NCBI GenBank assembly: GCA_963768085.1
Contig: CAVYGO010000002.1
Coordinates: 62,001 to 126,000 of the forward strand
Length of the DNA stretch: 64,000 nt
Reading direction: 5' to 3'
From: Pukyongia sp963768085
Lineage (GTDB): Bacteria > Bacteroidota > Bacteroidia > Flavobacteriales > Flavobacteriaceae
A program made the translations under genes and the position numbers. The notes beneath the pieces were generated by a model. That model was given only the letters and a program-made list of their open reading frames with translations. It made no database searches and was not told the DNA's origin. Positions 18,578 to 26,954 of this stretch are shown here, piece by piece; the first letter of the stretch is position 1; every line of letters begins with the position of its first letter.

Positions 18578-19441
18578 TTACTGATTTAAAGTGAGGGTGT
18601 AGAGATTTCCACCTTCAGAACCGTTTTGTTCATCGGCAATATAGAGCGTGTTGGAATCTTTAAATGTGATACTTTCTTTTTGAGAAGAATGTTTCAATTT
18701 GATCTCCTCCACGCCACCTGAAAAAAATTCATTATTCTCGTATTCCGAGAATATCCATACCTTATTATAGCTTAATAATGCTAGTTTCTTATTAACTCTA
18801 TCCAGGCCGGCACCTGTTACTTGGCAATCATCGTAATCCTTGCAAGTTTTAAATGTATCCATTAATTTGGCAGTGAACTGCCCTGGTTGGGATGGGAGGC
18901 GATACATTTTAGTCGTGCCATCGAATTTCGAACTTCTGTTACGGGTAAACAGATAAAAGAAGCCGTCGGAATAAATAAACGCTTCAATATCGAAATTTCT
19001 ATCCTTTTTCTTCGGCGGAAATTTTTCCTGGTCCTCTAAATTGAAAGTAGTCTTTAAGGCATTTGTTTTACTATTATACAACGTATCGGGAATTGTTACA
19101 GCGTATATAACCAGATCTTTACGATAGTTCTGGTTATTTCCGAAATCACCAATAAATAGCCTTTTCTCACCATCAGTAGTTATATCTTCCCAATCCGTAT
19201 TTAAGCCATTAGTGATCGATATAGTTTTTTTTATTGAATTACTTCCTGGATGATAACCATATACAATGGCCTTATTTCCAGAATCGTTCACTGCCCAAAT
19301 AATCGAACTATCCTTAGCTATTGTAATACCACTGATTTCTTGAAGGTTGTTAGGCAGGGACTGCGTAACTTTCAAAACTCCAAAGTTCTGGCAGCTTACG
19401 GTAGTAATCCAGCTTATAAAAAGTAGTATTTTATACTTCAT
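18578..19441 (-). CDS. lipoprotein with beta-propeller/esterase-like phytase fold, function unknown
   Basis: The 287-residue protein has a signal ending TTVSCQ, so it is probably a lipoprotein. The rest is rich in short beta strands and repeats of the kind IIWAVNDSGN, WEDITTDGEKRLFIGDFGNN and FDIEAFIYSDGFFYLFTR. These resemble the SdiA-regulated or esterase-like-activity-of-phytase propellers of Bacteroidota. No catalytic site can be named. It starts 32 bases after the dps stop codon and has no obvious promoter of its own, so it is probably co-transcribed with dps. Confidence 0.65.
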   Translation of the reverse strand: MKYKILLFISWITTVSCQNFGVLKVTQSLPNNLQEISGITIAKDSSIIWAVNDSGNKAIVYGYHPGSNSIKKTISITNGLNTDWEDITTDGEKRLFIGDFGNNQNYRKDLVIYAVTIPDTLYNSKTNALKTTFNLEDQEKFPPKKKDRNFDIEAFIYSDGFFYLFTRNRSSKFDGTTKMYRLPSQPGQFTAKLMDTFKTCKDYDDCQVTGAGLDRVNKKLALLSYNKVWIFSEYENNEFFSGGVEEIKLKHSSQKESITFKDSNTLYIADEQNGSEGGNLYTLTLNQ

Positions 19442-19473
19442 TTAATGTTAGAAGTAAATCCGATTATTACTAT

Positions 19474-19965
19474 TTAGACCTTAGGATGATTGTCTGAGGC
19501 TTGCATGGACCATGCATCAAGCATCCAGCTGATTTTTTCTGTTTCGGCAACATAAGAGCCTATCAAGTCTATAGTTCCTTCATCACTTGCTTCAGCTGCT
19601 TTCTCCATTACTTTACGCATCTGACTGATCATAGTAGCATGGTCGTGAATAAGTGTTTTAACCATGTCTTTATCATTCAGGTCTGAATTGGATTCCGATA
19701 AATTAGACGTTTTTAGGTAGTCAGAATAGTTGCTAAGAGGTTGATATCGCAACGTTAATATTCTTTCGGCGATCTCGTCAACTTTTAACCTGGCATCGTC
19801 ATACATCTCTTCAAATTTTGCGTGCAGATCGAAAAAATTACTACCCACTACATTCCAGTGAAAATTTCGAAGTTTCTGATAGTATAAATGGAAATCTGCT
19901 AACAGAATATTCAGTTCTCTGGCCGTTGTGTTTATTTTTTCTTTATCTAGATTTAAATAAGTCAT
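19474..19965 (-). CDS. dps: Dps family ferritin-like DNA-protection protein
   Basis: Dps forms a dodecamer that oxidises and stores iron using hydrogen peroxide and protects DNA in starvation. The 163-residue length is typical. The ferroxidase site is visible: NFHWNVVG near residue 37 and LHAKFEEMYDDARLKVDEIAER near 50-70 supply the His, Asp and Glu ligands across the dimer. The C-terminus SWMLDAW is also typical. A near-consensus promoter (TTG, 20 bases, TAACTTTG) lies just upstream. The N-terminus lacks a long basic tail, so direct DNA binding is uncertain. Confidence 0.93.
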   Translation of the reverse strand: MTYLNLDKEKINTTARELNILLADFHLYYQKLRNFHWNVVGSNFFDLHAKFEEMYDDARLKVDEIAERILTLRYQPLSNYSDYLKTSNLSESNSDLNDKDMVKTLIHDHATMISQMRKVMEKAAEASDEGTIDLIGSYVAETEKISWMLDAWSMQASDNHPKV

Positions 19966-19986
19966 AGTTTTATTTTTAGTTCAAAT

Positions 19987-20017
19987 CAAAGTTAACAAGC
20001 AGATATGGCGATAACAA
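19987..20017 (-). promoter_or_regulatory. dps promoter: -33 TTG, 20-base spacer, -7 TAACTTTG
   Basis: On the minus strand TTG (20015-20017) is separated by 20 bases from TAACTTTG (19987-19994), matching the Bacteroidota promoter pattern. The ATG at 19965 is 21 bases further on. It is one of the two best promoter matches in the window. Confidence 0.65.
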
Positions 20018-20168
20018 GTTTTTACAGTTGTTTACAATTTATTTAACGGCTGAAACGGATATTTAACGAGGCATTAGCAAAATTTCTTATTGTTTTTAAT
20101 ATGTCTTTAATAGTTTAAGTTTTTGGGTGATTTGTTGTAGCTTTACGCCCTTGAAAAACAGCCATTAA

Positions 20169-20960
20169 ATGAGAGAAAATCTCCACATTGCTATACGAGC
20201 TGCCATTGATGGTGGACTTGAAATTATGAAGGTATACGGAACCGATTTTAAGGTGGAACTGAAAGGCGATGATTCACCTCTTACTATGGCCGATCAAAAC
20301 GCCAATGATGTGATCAACACTTATTTGCAACCTACAGGTATTCCTATTATCAGTGAGGAAAATAAGCAAACCGATTTCATGGTAAGGCGTCACTGGAATC
20401 AGTGCTGGATTGTAGATCCTTTGGACGGGACGAAGGAATTTGTAAAACGGAATGGAGAGTTTACCGTGAATATCGCTTTGATCACAGATGGTAACCCGGT
20501 TTTGGGAGTTATTTATGTTCCTGTTGAAAAGGCATTGTATTACACCTCGGAGAATGCGTCTAAATCGATGAAAGTAGTGGTGGAAGATCCATCATTGGAA
20601 GTCGATGCGATAATGGCAAGAGCGCATGAAATATCTCCAACTAAGGAAATTAATCCGCCGGTAAAGGTTGTGGGGAGTCGCTCCCATCTAAATGATGATA
20701 CTCGTAAATTTATAACCAATATTGAGAAAGAGAGTAGTGTTGAGATTGTGTCGCGTGGAAGTTCCCTGAAGTTCTGTCTGGTTGCTGAAGGTGATGCACA
20801 TATATATCCACGTTATGCCCCTACCATGGAATGGGATACGGCTGCCGGGCATGCAATTTGTCAGGCTGCAGGTGTCAGAGTCGTTGAAGAGTCCTCTGGA
20901 GAACCCCTCACATACAATAAGGAAAATTTGTTGAATCCGTATTTTTTAGTGGCCCTTTAA
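20169..20960 (+). CDS. cysQ: CysQ, 3'(2'),5'-bisphosphate nucleotidase
   Basis: CysQ hydrolyses PAP (adenosine 3',5'-bisphosphate), the product left after PAPS gives up its sulfate, to AMP and phosphate. The 263-residue inositol monophosphatase-fold protein shows the metal motifs GDDSPLTMADQ, PIISEENK and DPLDGTKEF, and the C-terminal WDTAAGHAICQAAG. It opens the plus-strand block of sulfate activation genes and is followed after one base by the DUF2061 gene. The context suggests it clears PAP made by the sulfotransferase further down. Confidence 0.93.
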   Translation: MRENLHIAIRAAIDGGLEIMKVYGTDFKVELKGDDSPLTMADQNANDVINTYLQPTGIPIISEENKQTDFMVRRHWNQCWIVDPLDGTKEFVKRNGEFTVNIALITDGNPVLGVIYVPVEKALYYTSENASKSMKVVVEDPSLEVDAIMARAHEISPTKEINPPVKVVGSRSHLNDDTRKFITNIEKESSVEIVSRGSSLKFCLVAEGDAHIYPRYAPTMEWDTAAGHAICQAAGVRVVEESSGEPLTYNKENLLNPYFLVAL

Positions 20961-20961
20961 T

Positions 20962-21420
20962 ATGGTTAAATATAAACAGGAATCGCACTTACGAAGCCTG
21001 CTGAAAGGTATTTCATGGCGTATCATTGCTACCACAGATACCGTACTGGTGGCGCTGATGATTACTTGTTTATTTGGTAACTGCAGTATTGAAAATGCAC
21101 TAAAAATCGGAGCCGTTGAGTTCCTGTTAAAACTTTTTGTGTATTATATTCATGAAAGGATTTGGCAACGATACAGGTCAGGAACCGACATGACCAAGCT
21201 CATTACAATTTATAAATCGGTATCGTGGCGTGTAATTGCTACTACGATGACCTTCCTGATATCAGGGGCTATATTGGAAAGTTTTGATGAAGTTGCACTT
21301 TTCATCGCCTTAACGGAGCTATTTACTAAATTTGTACTTTATTACTTTCATGAACGTCTTTGGTTGCAATTACCTTTGGGGCGTATACGAAACTATTTCT
21401 TTAAACGATTAAAAAAGTAA
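20962..21420 (+). CDS. tandem DUF2061 membrane protein
   Basis: The 152-residue protein consists of two copies of DUF2061. Repeat one has KGISWRIIATTDT and VEFLLKLFVYYIHERIW; repeat two has KSVSWRVIATTMT and TELFTKFVLYYFHERLW. Each repeat contributes two hydrophobic segments, so four membrane spans are likely. No function is established for DUF2061. It sits between cysQ (1-base gap) and cysC (1-base overlap), so it is translated as part of the PAPS operon. A role in moving sulfate or a nucleotide, or in assembling the enzymes at the membrane, is a guess from position. Confidence 0.85.
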   Translation: MVKYKQESHLRSLLKGISWRIIATTDTVLVALMITCLFGNCSIENALKIGAVEFLLKLFVYYIHERIWQRYRSGTDMTKLITIYKSVSWRVIATTMTFLISGAILESFDEVALFIALTELFTKFVLYYFHERLWLQLPLGRIRNYFFKRLKK

Positions 21421-22013
21421 TGCAGGAAAATATTATTCCACATCAATTCAGTATCTCACAAAAGGAGCGTCGCCAACTCAAAGGCCATAATTCGTTTCTT
21501 CTATGGTTTACCGGCCTGTCAGGATCCGGGAAATCGACCATAGCAAATGCTGTGGAAAAGGCAATGGTTTCTGAAGGAATTCATACCTACACCCTTGATG
21601 GAGATAATGTACGAAAAGGATTGAATAATAATCTGGGATTTTCACCTGAAGATCGTACCGAGAATATCCGAAGGATCGCTGAGGTGGCCAATTTGATGGT
21701 AGATGCCGGATTGGTGGTGTTGGCGGCATTTGTGTCACCATACCAAGCAGACCGTGATAATATCAGGGATATCCTGGGTGCTAAGAATTTCGTGGAAATC
21801 TATGTGAATACCCCTTTGTCGGAATGTGAGCGCAGAGATGTAAAAGGACTATATGCCAAGGCAAGAGCAGGGGAAATAACTAATTTTACCGGCATCGACG
21901 CACCCTATGAGGCACCGCAGCATCCCGATGTTGAAATTGATACAACAGAGTTGTCGGTCGAAGGGGCCGTTTCAGAAATTATGAAACAAATTAAAATTAA
22001 ACTGGCGAAATAA
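21420..22013 (+). CDS. cysC: CysC, adenylylsulfate (APS) kinase
   Basis: It phosphorylates adenosine 5'-phosphosulfate to PAPS, the sulfate donor. The 197-residue protein has the P-loop GLSGSGKSTIAN near residue 32, DGDNVRKGLNNNLGFS for APS binding, and FVSPYQADRDN with the family serine. Its ATG overlaps the stop of the DUF2061 gene (TAATG), and cysD follows after one base. It is not fused to CysN. Confidence 0.95.
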   Translation: MQENIIPHQFSISQKERRQLKGHNSFLLWFTGLSGSGKSTIANAVEKAMVSEGIHTYTLDGDNVRKGLNNNLGFSPEDRTENIRRIAEVANLMVDAGLVVLAAFVSPYQADRDNIRDILGAKNFVEIYVNTPLSECERRDVKGLYAKARAGEITNFTGIDAPYEAPQHPDVEIDTTELSVEGAVSEIMKQIKIKLAK

Positions 22014-22014
22014 C

Positions 22015-22920
22015 ATGAGCAAGTATTATTTGAATTACCTGGACGAGCTTGAATCGGAAGCGATTTTTATACTTAGAGAAGTATGGGCACAGTTCGAAAA
22101 TCCGGTTATTTTATTTTCCGGTGGAAAGGATTCCATCCTAGTGACTCATTTGGCTAAGAAGGCATTTTATCCATCCAGAATTCCATTTCCGTTAATGCAC
22201 GTGGATACCGGACATAATTTTCCGGAAACCATCAAATTTCGTGACGATCTTATCGATGCTTTAGGAGCAAAACTCATAGTTGGTTTGGTTCAGGAGTCGA
22301 TAGACACAGGCCGTGTTTCGGAAGAAAAAGGAAAGAATGCTACTCGGAATGCGCTCCAGATAACAACGTTGCTGGATGCTATTGAAGTGAATAATGTAGA
22401 TTGTGCAATTGGAGGAGGCCGAAGGGATGAAGAGAAGGCACGGGCAAAAGAACGTTTCTTTTCTCACAGGGACGATTTCGGACAATGGGATCCTAAAAAT
22501 CAACGTCCGGAATTGTGGAACATCCTTAATGGTAATCATTTCGAGGGAGAACATTTCAGGGCGTTCCCAATTAGTAACTGGACCGAAATGGATGTCTGGA
22601 ACTATATCCTCAGGGAAAATATCAGCATTCCTTCTTTATACTTCGCTCATGATCGCGAAGTGGTCTGGAGGCAGGAATCCTGGATACCTGTTTCGGAGCA
22701 TTTGAAGCTGGAAGAAGGAGAAGAGATTCAGAAGAAGAAAATCAGGTTCAGGACGTTGGGGGATATCACAATAACCGGTGGAATTGAAAGCGATGCTGAT
22801 ACATTAGAGAAGATCGTAGGAGAAGTTTCGGCCATGAAACAAACGGAAAGAGGGAATCGCAGCGATGACAAACGAAGTGAAACCGCGATGGAAGATCGAA
22901 AAAGGCAAGGTTATTTTTAA
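22015..22920 (+). CDS. cysD: CysD, sulfate adenylyltransferase subunit 2
   Basis: The catalytic subunit of ATP sulfurylase forms APS from ATP and sulfate. The 301-residue length is normal. The PP-loop is FSGGKDSILVTHL near residue 35. GGGRRDEEKARAKERFFS and the C-terminal GDITITGGIES and ERGNRSDDKRSE are typical of CysD. It needs CysN, encoded next after a 78-base gap that carries a promoter-like box. Confidence 0.96.
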   Translation: MSKYYLNYLDELESEAIFILREVWAQFENPVILFSGGKDSILVTHLAKKAFYPSRIPFPLMHVDTGHNFPETIKFRDDLIDALGAKLIVGLVQESIDTGRVSEEKGKNATRNALQITTLLDAIEVNNVDCAIGGGRRDEEKARAKERFFSHRDDFGQWDPKNQRPELWNILNGNHFEGEHFRAFPISNWTEMDVWNYILRENISIPSLYFAHDREVVWRQESWIPVSEHLKLEEGEEIQKKKIRFRTLGDITITGGIESDADTLEKIVGEVSAMKQTERGNRSDDKRSETAMEDRKRQGYF

Positions 22921-22964
22921 TCAATTCTCCCGAATCCTTAGTCACTGAAACGACCTAATTTTAT

Positions 22965-22972
22965 TATTTTTG
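22965..22972 (+). promoter_or_regulatory. internal -7 box TAttTTTG before cysN
   Basis: TATTTTTG lies 26 bases before the cysN ATG, in the only sizeable gap (78 bases) of the cysQ to sulfotransferase run. It may start a second transcript for cysN and the downstream polysaccharide genes. No clear -33 TTG. Confidence 0.4.
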
Positions 22973-22998
22973 AACAGAATTACAACCTAAAGGAACGA

Positions 22999-24267
22999 AT
23001 GAATACTTCAACCCAAATCGATAATAATCAATTATTACGCTTTACAACAGCGGGGAGTGTGGATGATGGTAAAAGTACCTTGATCGGTCGACTCTTATAC
23101 GATAGCAAGGCAATATTTGAAGATCAGCTTCAGGCAGTAGAAAATACCAGTAAACGTAAGGGACATGACGGTGTGGATCTTGCGTTGTTTACAGATGGAT
23201 TGAGAGATGAAAGAGAGCAGGGGATCACTATCGATGTAGCGTATCGTTATTTTACAACTCCAAGGCGTAAATTTATTATTGCGGATACTCCGGGACATAT
23301 TCAATATACCCGAAACATGGTTACCGGTGCTTCCACGGCCAATGCGGCTTTAATTTTAGTGGATGCGCGCCACGGCGTAATTGAACAAACCAAAAGGCAT
23401 GCTTTTATTGCATCCTTACTTCAGATACCACACATTATTGTTTGCATTAACAAAATGGACCTGGTAGAATACAATGAAGACGCATATGAGGGAATTATCG
23501 AACAATTCGAAGAATTTTCCTCAAAATTATATGTGAAGGATATCCGATTCCTTCCAATTAGTGCTTTAAATGGGGATAATGTTGTAAACCGTTCAGAAAA
23601 TATGGACTGGTACAAGGGGGCACCTTTATTACATACCCTGGAGCATATGCACATTAGTAGCGATATCAATAAGATAGACGCCCGTTTTCCTGTACAAACT
23701 GTTCTTCGTCCCCAGCGTGAAGGCTTTATTGATTATCGTGGATATGCCGGCCGTGTTGCCAGTGGAATTTTCAGACCTGGTGACGATGTCACGATTTTGC
23801 CATCCGGATTTACTTCGGTGATCAAATCGATCGACACTATAGAAGGAGAATTGGAAGAAGCCTATGCACCAATGTCTGTATCCATTACCCTGGAAGATGA
23901 TATTGATATTAGCCGTGGCGATATGATTGTACGCACCAATAATAAACCCGAATCACTTCAGGAATTCGATGCCATGCTCTGCTGGTTCCACAATGACCCT
24001 GCGAGACCCCGAGCAAAATATACCATCATGCATACTTCCAATGAGCAGAAAGCTATGATTAAGGAAGTAATCTATAAAATCGATATTAATACGTACAACC
24101 GGGAAGTGGTAGACAAGCAATTACATATGAACGACATTTCCCGGGTAAAGATCCGTACTACCCGCCCGTTAATGATCGATGAGTATAGAGACAACCGAAT
24201 TACAGGAAGTTTCGTCTTAATTGACGATGCAACCCACGAGACAGTTGCTGCGGGGATGATCATTTAA
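22999..24267 (+). CDS. cysN: CysN, sulfate adenylyltransferase subunit 1 (GTPase)
   Basis: This EF-Tu-like GTPase drives APS formation by CysD. The 422-residue protein shows G1 AGSVDDGKSTLIGRLLYDSK, G2 DEREQGITIDVAYR, G3 ADTPGHIQYTRNM, and G4 CINKMDL. Beta-barrel domains follow from about residue 230. It has no C-terminal APS kinase extension, which fits the separate cysC gene upstream. The sulfotransferase gene starts 17 bases after its stop. Confidence 0.96.
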   Translation: MNTSTQIDNNQLLRFTTAGSVDDGKSTLIGRLLYDSKAIFEDQLQAVENTSKRKGHDGVDLALFTDGLRDEREQGITIDVAYRYFTTPRRKFIIADTPGHIQYTRNMVTGASTANAALILVDARHGVIEQTKRHAFIASLLQIPHIIVCINKMDLVEYNEDAYEGIIEQFEEFSSKLYVKDIRFLPISALNGDNVVNRSENMDWYKGAPLLHTLEHMHISSDINKIDARFPVQTVLRPQREGFIDYRGYAGRVASGIFRPGDDVTILPSGFTSVIKSIDTIEGELEEAYAPMSVSITLEDDIDISRGDMIVRTNNKPESLQEFDAMLCWFHNDPARPRAKYTIMHTSNEQKAMIKEVIYKIDINTYNREVVDKQLHMNDISRVKIRTTRPLMIDEYRDNRITGSFVLIDDATHETVAAGMII

Positions 24268-24284
24268 TCTACCTGTATGACCAT

Positions 24285-24992
24285 ATGATTAGTCATAAAC
24301 ATAAGTGCATTTTTGTTCACGTGCCTAAAGCGGCCGGAACAAGTATAGAAGGTGCGTTTATGGAAGAATTAAGGATAGACAGGCCAAATCGGCATGCGTT
24401 ATTATTAGGTACAAATACGAATCTCGATGTTGGCCCCAGGATCATATCACACCTGTCTGCTTCGGAATATGTATCGAATCATTTTATTTCACAAGATCTC
24501 TTTGACTCCTATTTTAAGTTTGCTATAGTAAGGAACCCCTATACAAGACTATTTGCTATTTATCATTATTACTATTATCACAAATACATCACTTTCGATT
24601 ATTTTGTGTTAAGCAAACTGGATAAACTACTGGAATCTAAAGAACAGCGATATTTTCTGAAGCCCCAATATGAGTATCTCTGTGACGCTAACGGGGATCT
24701 TCTTGTGGATTTTGTTGGGAAGATAGAGCAGATAGAAACAGATTTTGAAAAAATAAAAAAACTGGGGGATTGGCCGGATTTTAAATTATTACATCTGAAC
24801 AAAACAGCCGATTTCATCGATTTGAATTTCTTTTCCCTCGTCAATAAGTTAATAAGAGAGGATTTAAAAACCATCTTACATATTAATTTTAGGAAATCAG
24901 GAAAGTTGACTTTGAGTGATCGTGCTCAGGAAAAATTAATTTCTATATACAAAAAGGATTTTTTACTTTTTGATTATCCCACGAACCTTTAA
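24285..24992 (+). CDS. PAPS-dependent carbohydrate sulfotransferase family protein
   Basis: The 235-residue protein has the 5'-phosphosulfate loop CIFVHVPKAAGTSIEGAF at residues of about 7-24 and the 3'-phosphate site FAIVRNPYTRLFAIY near residue 80. Both bind PAPS. This matches the sulfotransferase family 2 group, whose members act on sugars. It has no signal peptide, so sulfation would occur in the cytoplasm, probably on a lipid-linked repeat unit before flipping. Its position between cysN and the flippase gene links PAPS supply to the polysaccharide. The acceptor sugar cannot be predicted. Confidence 0.87.
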   Translation: MISHKHKCIFVHVPKAAGTSIEGAFMEELRIDRPNRHALLLGTNTNLDVGPRIISHLSASEYVSNHFISQDLFDSYFKFAIVRNPYTRLFAIYHYYYYHKYITFDYFVLSKLDKLLESKEQRYFLKPQYEYLCDANGDLLVDFVGKIEQIETDFEKIKKLGDWPDFKLLHLNKTADFIDLNFFSLVNKLIREDLKTILHINFRKSGKLTLSDRAQEKLISIYKKDFLLFDYPTNL

Positions 24993-24997
24993 CACAG

Positions 24998-26437
24998 ATG
25001 TCTTTAGAGCGAAAATTAGTATCTGGTACGGTTTGGAGCTTCCTGGGCAGTGTTTCGGTGATGGGAGTAACCCTGGTTACTAACCTGATATTGGCAAGAC
25101 TGCTCACACCATCCGAATTTGGTCAGTTTGGTGTTGTTTTGTTTTTTATAGTTTTAGGAAGTGTGCTTAGTGGTGGCGGATTTGCCGGCGCTCTTATAAG
25201 AAAAGAGGAGGTCACTAAAGAGGATTATTCAACTGCTTTTGTTTTTAATTTCACAGTTAGTGTTGCTTATTTTATACTGATATATTTGATCTCTCCATGG
25301 ATATCAAACTTTTATGATGATCCGGAATTGAAAAATATCCTGCCTGCATTAACGATTTCGGTTGTTATCAATGCGTTGCACCATGTGAATATTGCTTCCT
25401 TAACCAGGGAGATGAAGTTTAAGAAAAAAACCACCATTCATTTCTGTGCAGTTGTAGTTGCATCGGTTATCGGAATTATTATGGCGTTCAGGGGTTATGG
25501 TGTTTGGTCCCTTGTCGTCATTCAAATTATCACATCAATTTTGCTCACATTGATCCTTTGGATTTGGGATGGCTTTCTCATTTCATTTATATTTAAGCGT
25601 GATTCTTTTCGGCAATTATATGCCTTTGGTGCTAACACGACAGTAACATCACTAATTACTACCGGTTTCGATAATTTGTACAGTTTGATCATTGCGAAAT
25701 ATTTCACAATGGGGCAGGTGGGATTTTTCTACCAGGCCAAGAAACTTCAGGATGCGCCTGTTGGAATTCTTAACGCCATAGCACAAGGTGTTGTTTTTTC
25801 TTCCTTGTCGAAAGTTCAAAAGGACATGCATCAGTTCTTTTCCATATTTTATAAAATCATCGTTGTAGTAACCGTAATAATGGGGTTCTTTGTCATGATC
25901 GCTTTCACCTTTAGTGAGGAGATAATACAAATTCTGTTTGGTGAACGCTGGATTCCGGCTCACCAATACTTAAGACTACTTGTGATTGCCTCTTTTTTCT
26001 TCATCCAGGAACAATTCAACAGGGTGATCTTTAAAGTGTATGATAAAACACGCTACCTCGTATGGCTTGAAGTAATTAAAAAATCAATTCAGATAGGGAC
26101 TATAGTGATTGGGGTTTATTATGAAAGCATATTAATTTTGTTGTATGGCCTTATTTTAACTTCAGTGATCAGTTACCTAATTAATTTGGTGGTTTCCAGG
26201 AAAGTGATAAAAGTTTCGTTCGTAAAGGAGCTTTATGTGACGGCCAAGGTGTTGGTAATCTCCGTATTAACTATTCTCTTTTGTCTTTGGCTGGGAGATA
26301 TTCTTGGTTTATCCGGTCTTGAAAATTTATATTTATCACTACCTTCAGTGCTTTTGTATATAGGACTTATAAAAGTGTTCAGAATGGATCATATTTTAAA
26401 GGAAACATTTAGAATATTGAAATCAATGAAGCGTTGA
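24998..26437 (+). CDS. polysaccharide flippase (Wzx, MOP superfamily)
   Basis: The 479-residue integral membrane protein has about 12-14 hydrophobic segments and the N-terminal pattern VSGTVWSFLGSVSVMGVTLV with LLTPSEFGQFGVVLFF, typical of the polysaccharide-synthesis MOP family (WzxC/RfbX group). It should move the lipid-linked repeat unit across the inner membrane. It starts five bases after the sulfotransferase stop and is followed one base later by an acyltransferase gene, within the export cluster. Confidence 0.9.
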   Translation: MSLERKLVSGTVWSFLGSVSVMGVTLVTNLILARLLTPSEFGQFGVVLFFIVLGSVLSGGGFAGALIRKEEVTKEDYSTAFVFNFTVSVAYFILIYLISPWISNFYDDPELKNILPALTISVVINALHHVNIASLTREMKFKKKTTIHFCAVVVASVIGIIMAFRGYGVWSLVVIQIITSILLTLILWIWDGFLISFIFKRDSFRQLYAFGANTTVTSLITTGFDNLYSLIIAKYFTMGQVGFFYQAKKLQDAPVGILNAIAQGVVFSSLSKVQKDMHQFFSIFYKIIVVVTVIMGFFVMIAFTFSEEIIQILFGERWIPAHQYLRLLVIASFFFIQEQFNRVIFKVYDKTRYLVWLEVIKKSIQIGTIVIGVYYESILILLYGLILTSVISYLINLVVSRKVIKVSFVKELYVTAKVLVISVLTILFCLWLGDILGLSGLENLYLSLPSVLLYIGLIKVFRMDHILKETFRILKSMKR

Positions 26438-26438
26438 T

Positions 26439-26954
26439 ATGTTTAGGCGGATCATAAATTTTTGTAGAAGGAAATTCTACACCAATGAAAAATATGCGCG
26501 ATCTCTGGGAGTAAAGATTGGCCGAAATTGCTCCAAAGCATTAATTCATTTTGGTTCGGAATCCTATTTAAAAGAGAATAGGTATTATGTTCAGATTACG
26601 AATGAAGTGAGATTTTATACCCATGGGGGAGGATGGGTATTAAGAGAAAAATATCCTAAAATGGACAGCTTGGGAAAAATTAAAATTGGCAACAATGTTT
26701 ATATAGGAAATGCGGCTTTGATCCTGTCGGGTGCAGCTATTGAAGATAATTGTATCATTGGTGCCGGAACTGTGGTGACCAAAAGTGTACCGACAAATTC
26801 TATTGTGGCTGGAAATCCCGGTCGAATAATTGGCGCAGTGGACGAACTGGAAAAAAAGATGGTTAAATACAACCTCAATACCAAAGGCATGAGTTACAAA
26901 GAAAAGAAATCGTATCTCTTATCCCTGGACCCATCAAGATTTATATCCAAGTGA
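26439..26954 (+). CDS. left-handed beta-helix acyltransferase, probable sugar O-acetyltransferase
   Basis: The 171-residue hexapeptide-repeat protein contains IGRNCSKALIHFGSESYL, IKIGNNVYIGNAALILSGAAI and GAGTVVTKSVPTNSIVAGNPGRII, the end of which is the usual signature of serine or sugar acetyltransferases. It probably decorates the repeat unit. The start is a strong fit: its ATG lies two bases after the flippase stop, and its own stop overlaps the GTG of the polymerase gene. Confidence 0.85.
   Translation: MFRRIINFCRRKFYTNEKYARSLGVKIGRNCSKALIHFGSESYLKENRYYVQITNEVRFYTHGGGWVLREKYPKMDSLGKIKIGNNVYIGNAALILSGAAIEDNCIIGAGTVVTKSVPTNSIVAGNPGRIIGAVDELEKKMVKYNLNTKGMSYKEKKSYLLSLDPSRFISK

Noticed and set aside
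20169..24267. Sulfate assimilation to cysteine as the main role of the cys genes
   Set aside because: No PAPS or APS reductase and no sulfite reductase occur here, CysC makes PAPS, and a sulfotransferase follows. It cannot be ruled out for the whole genome.
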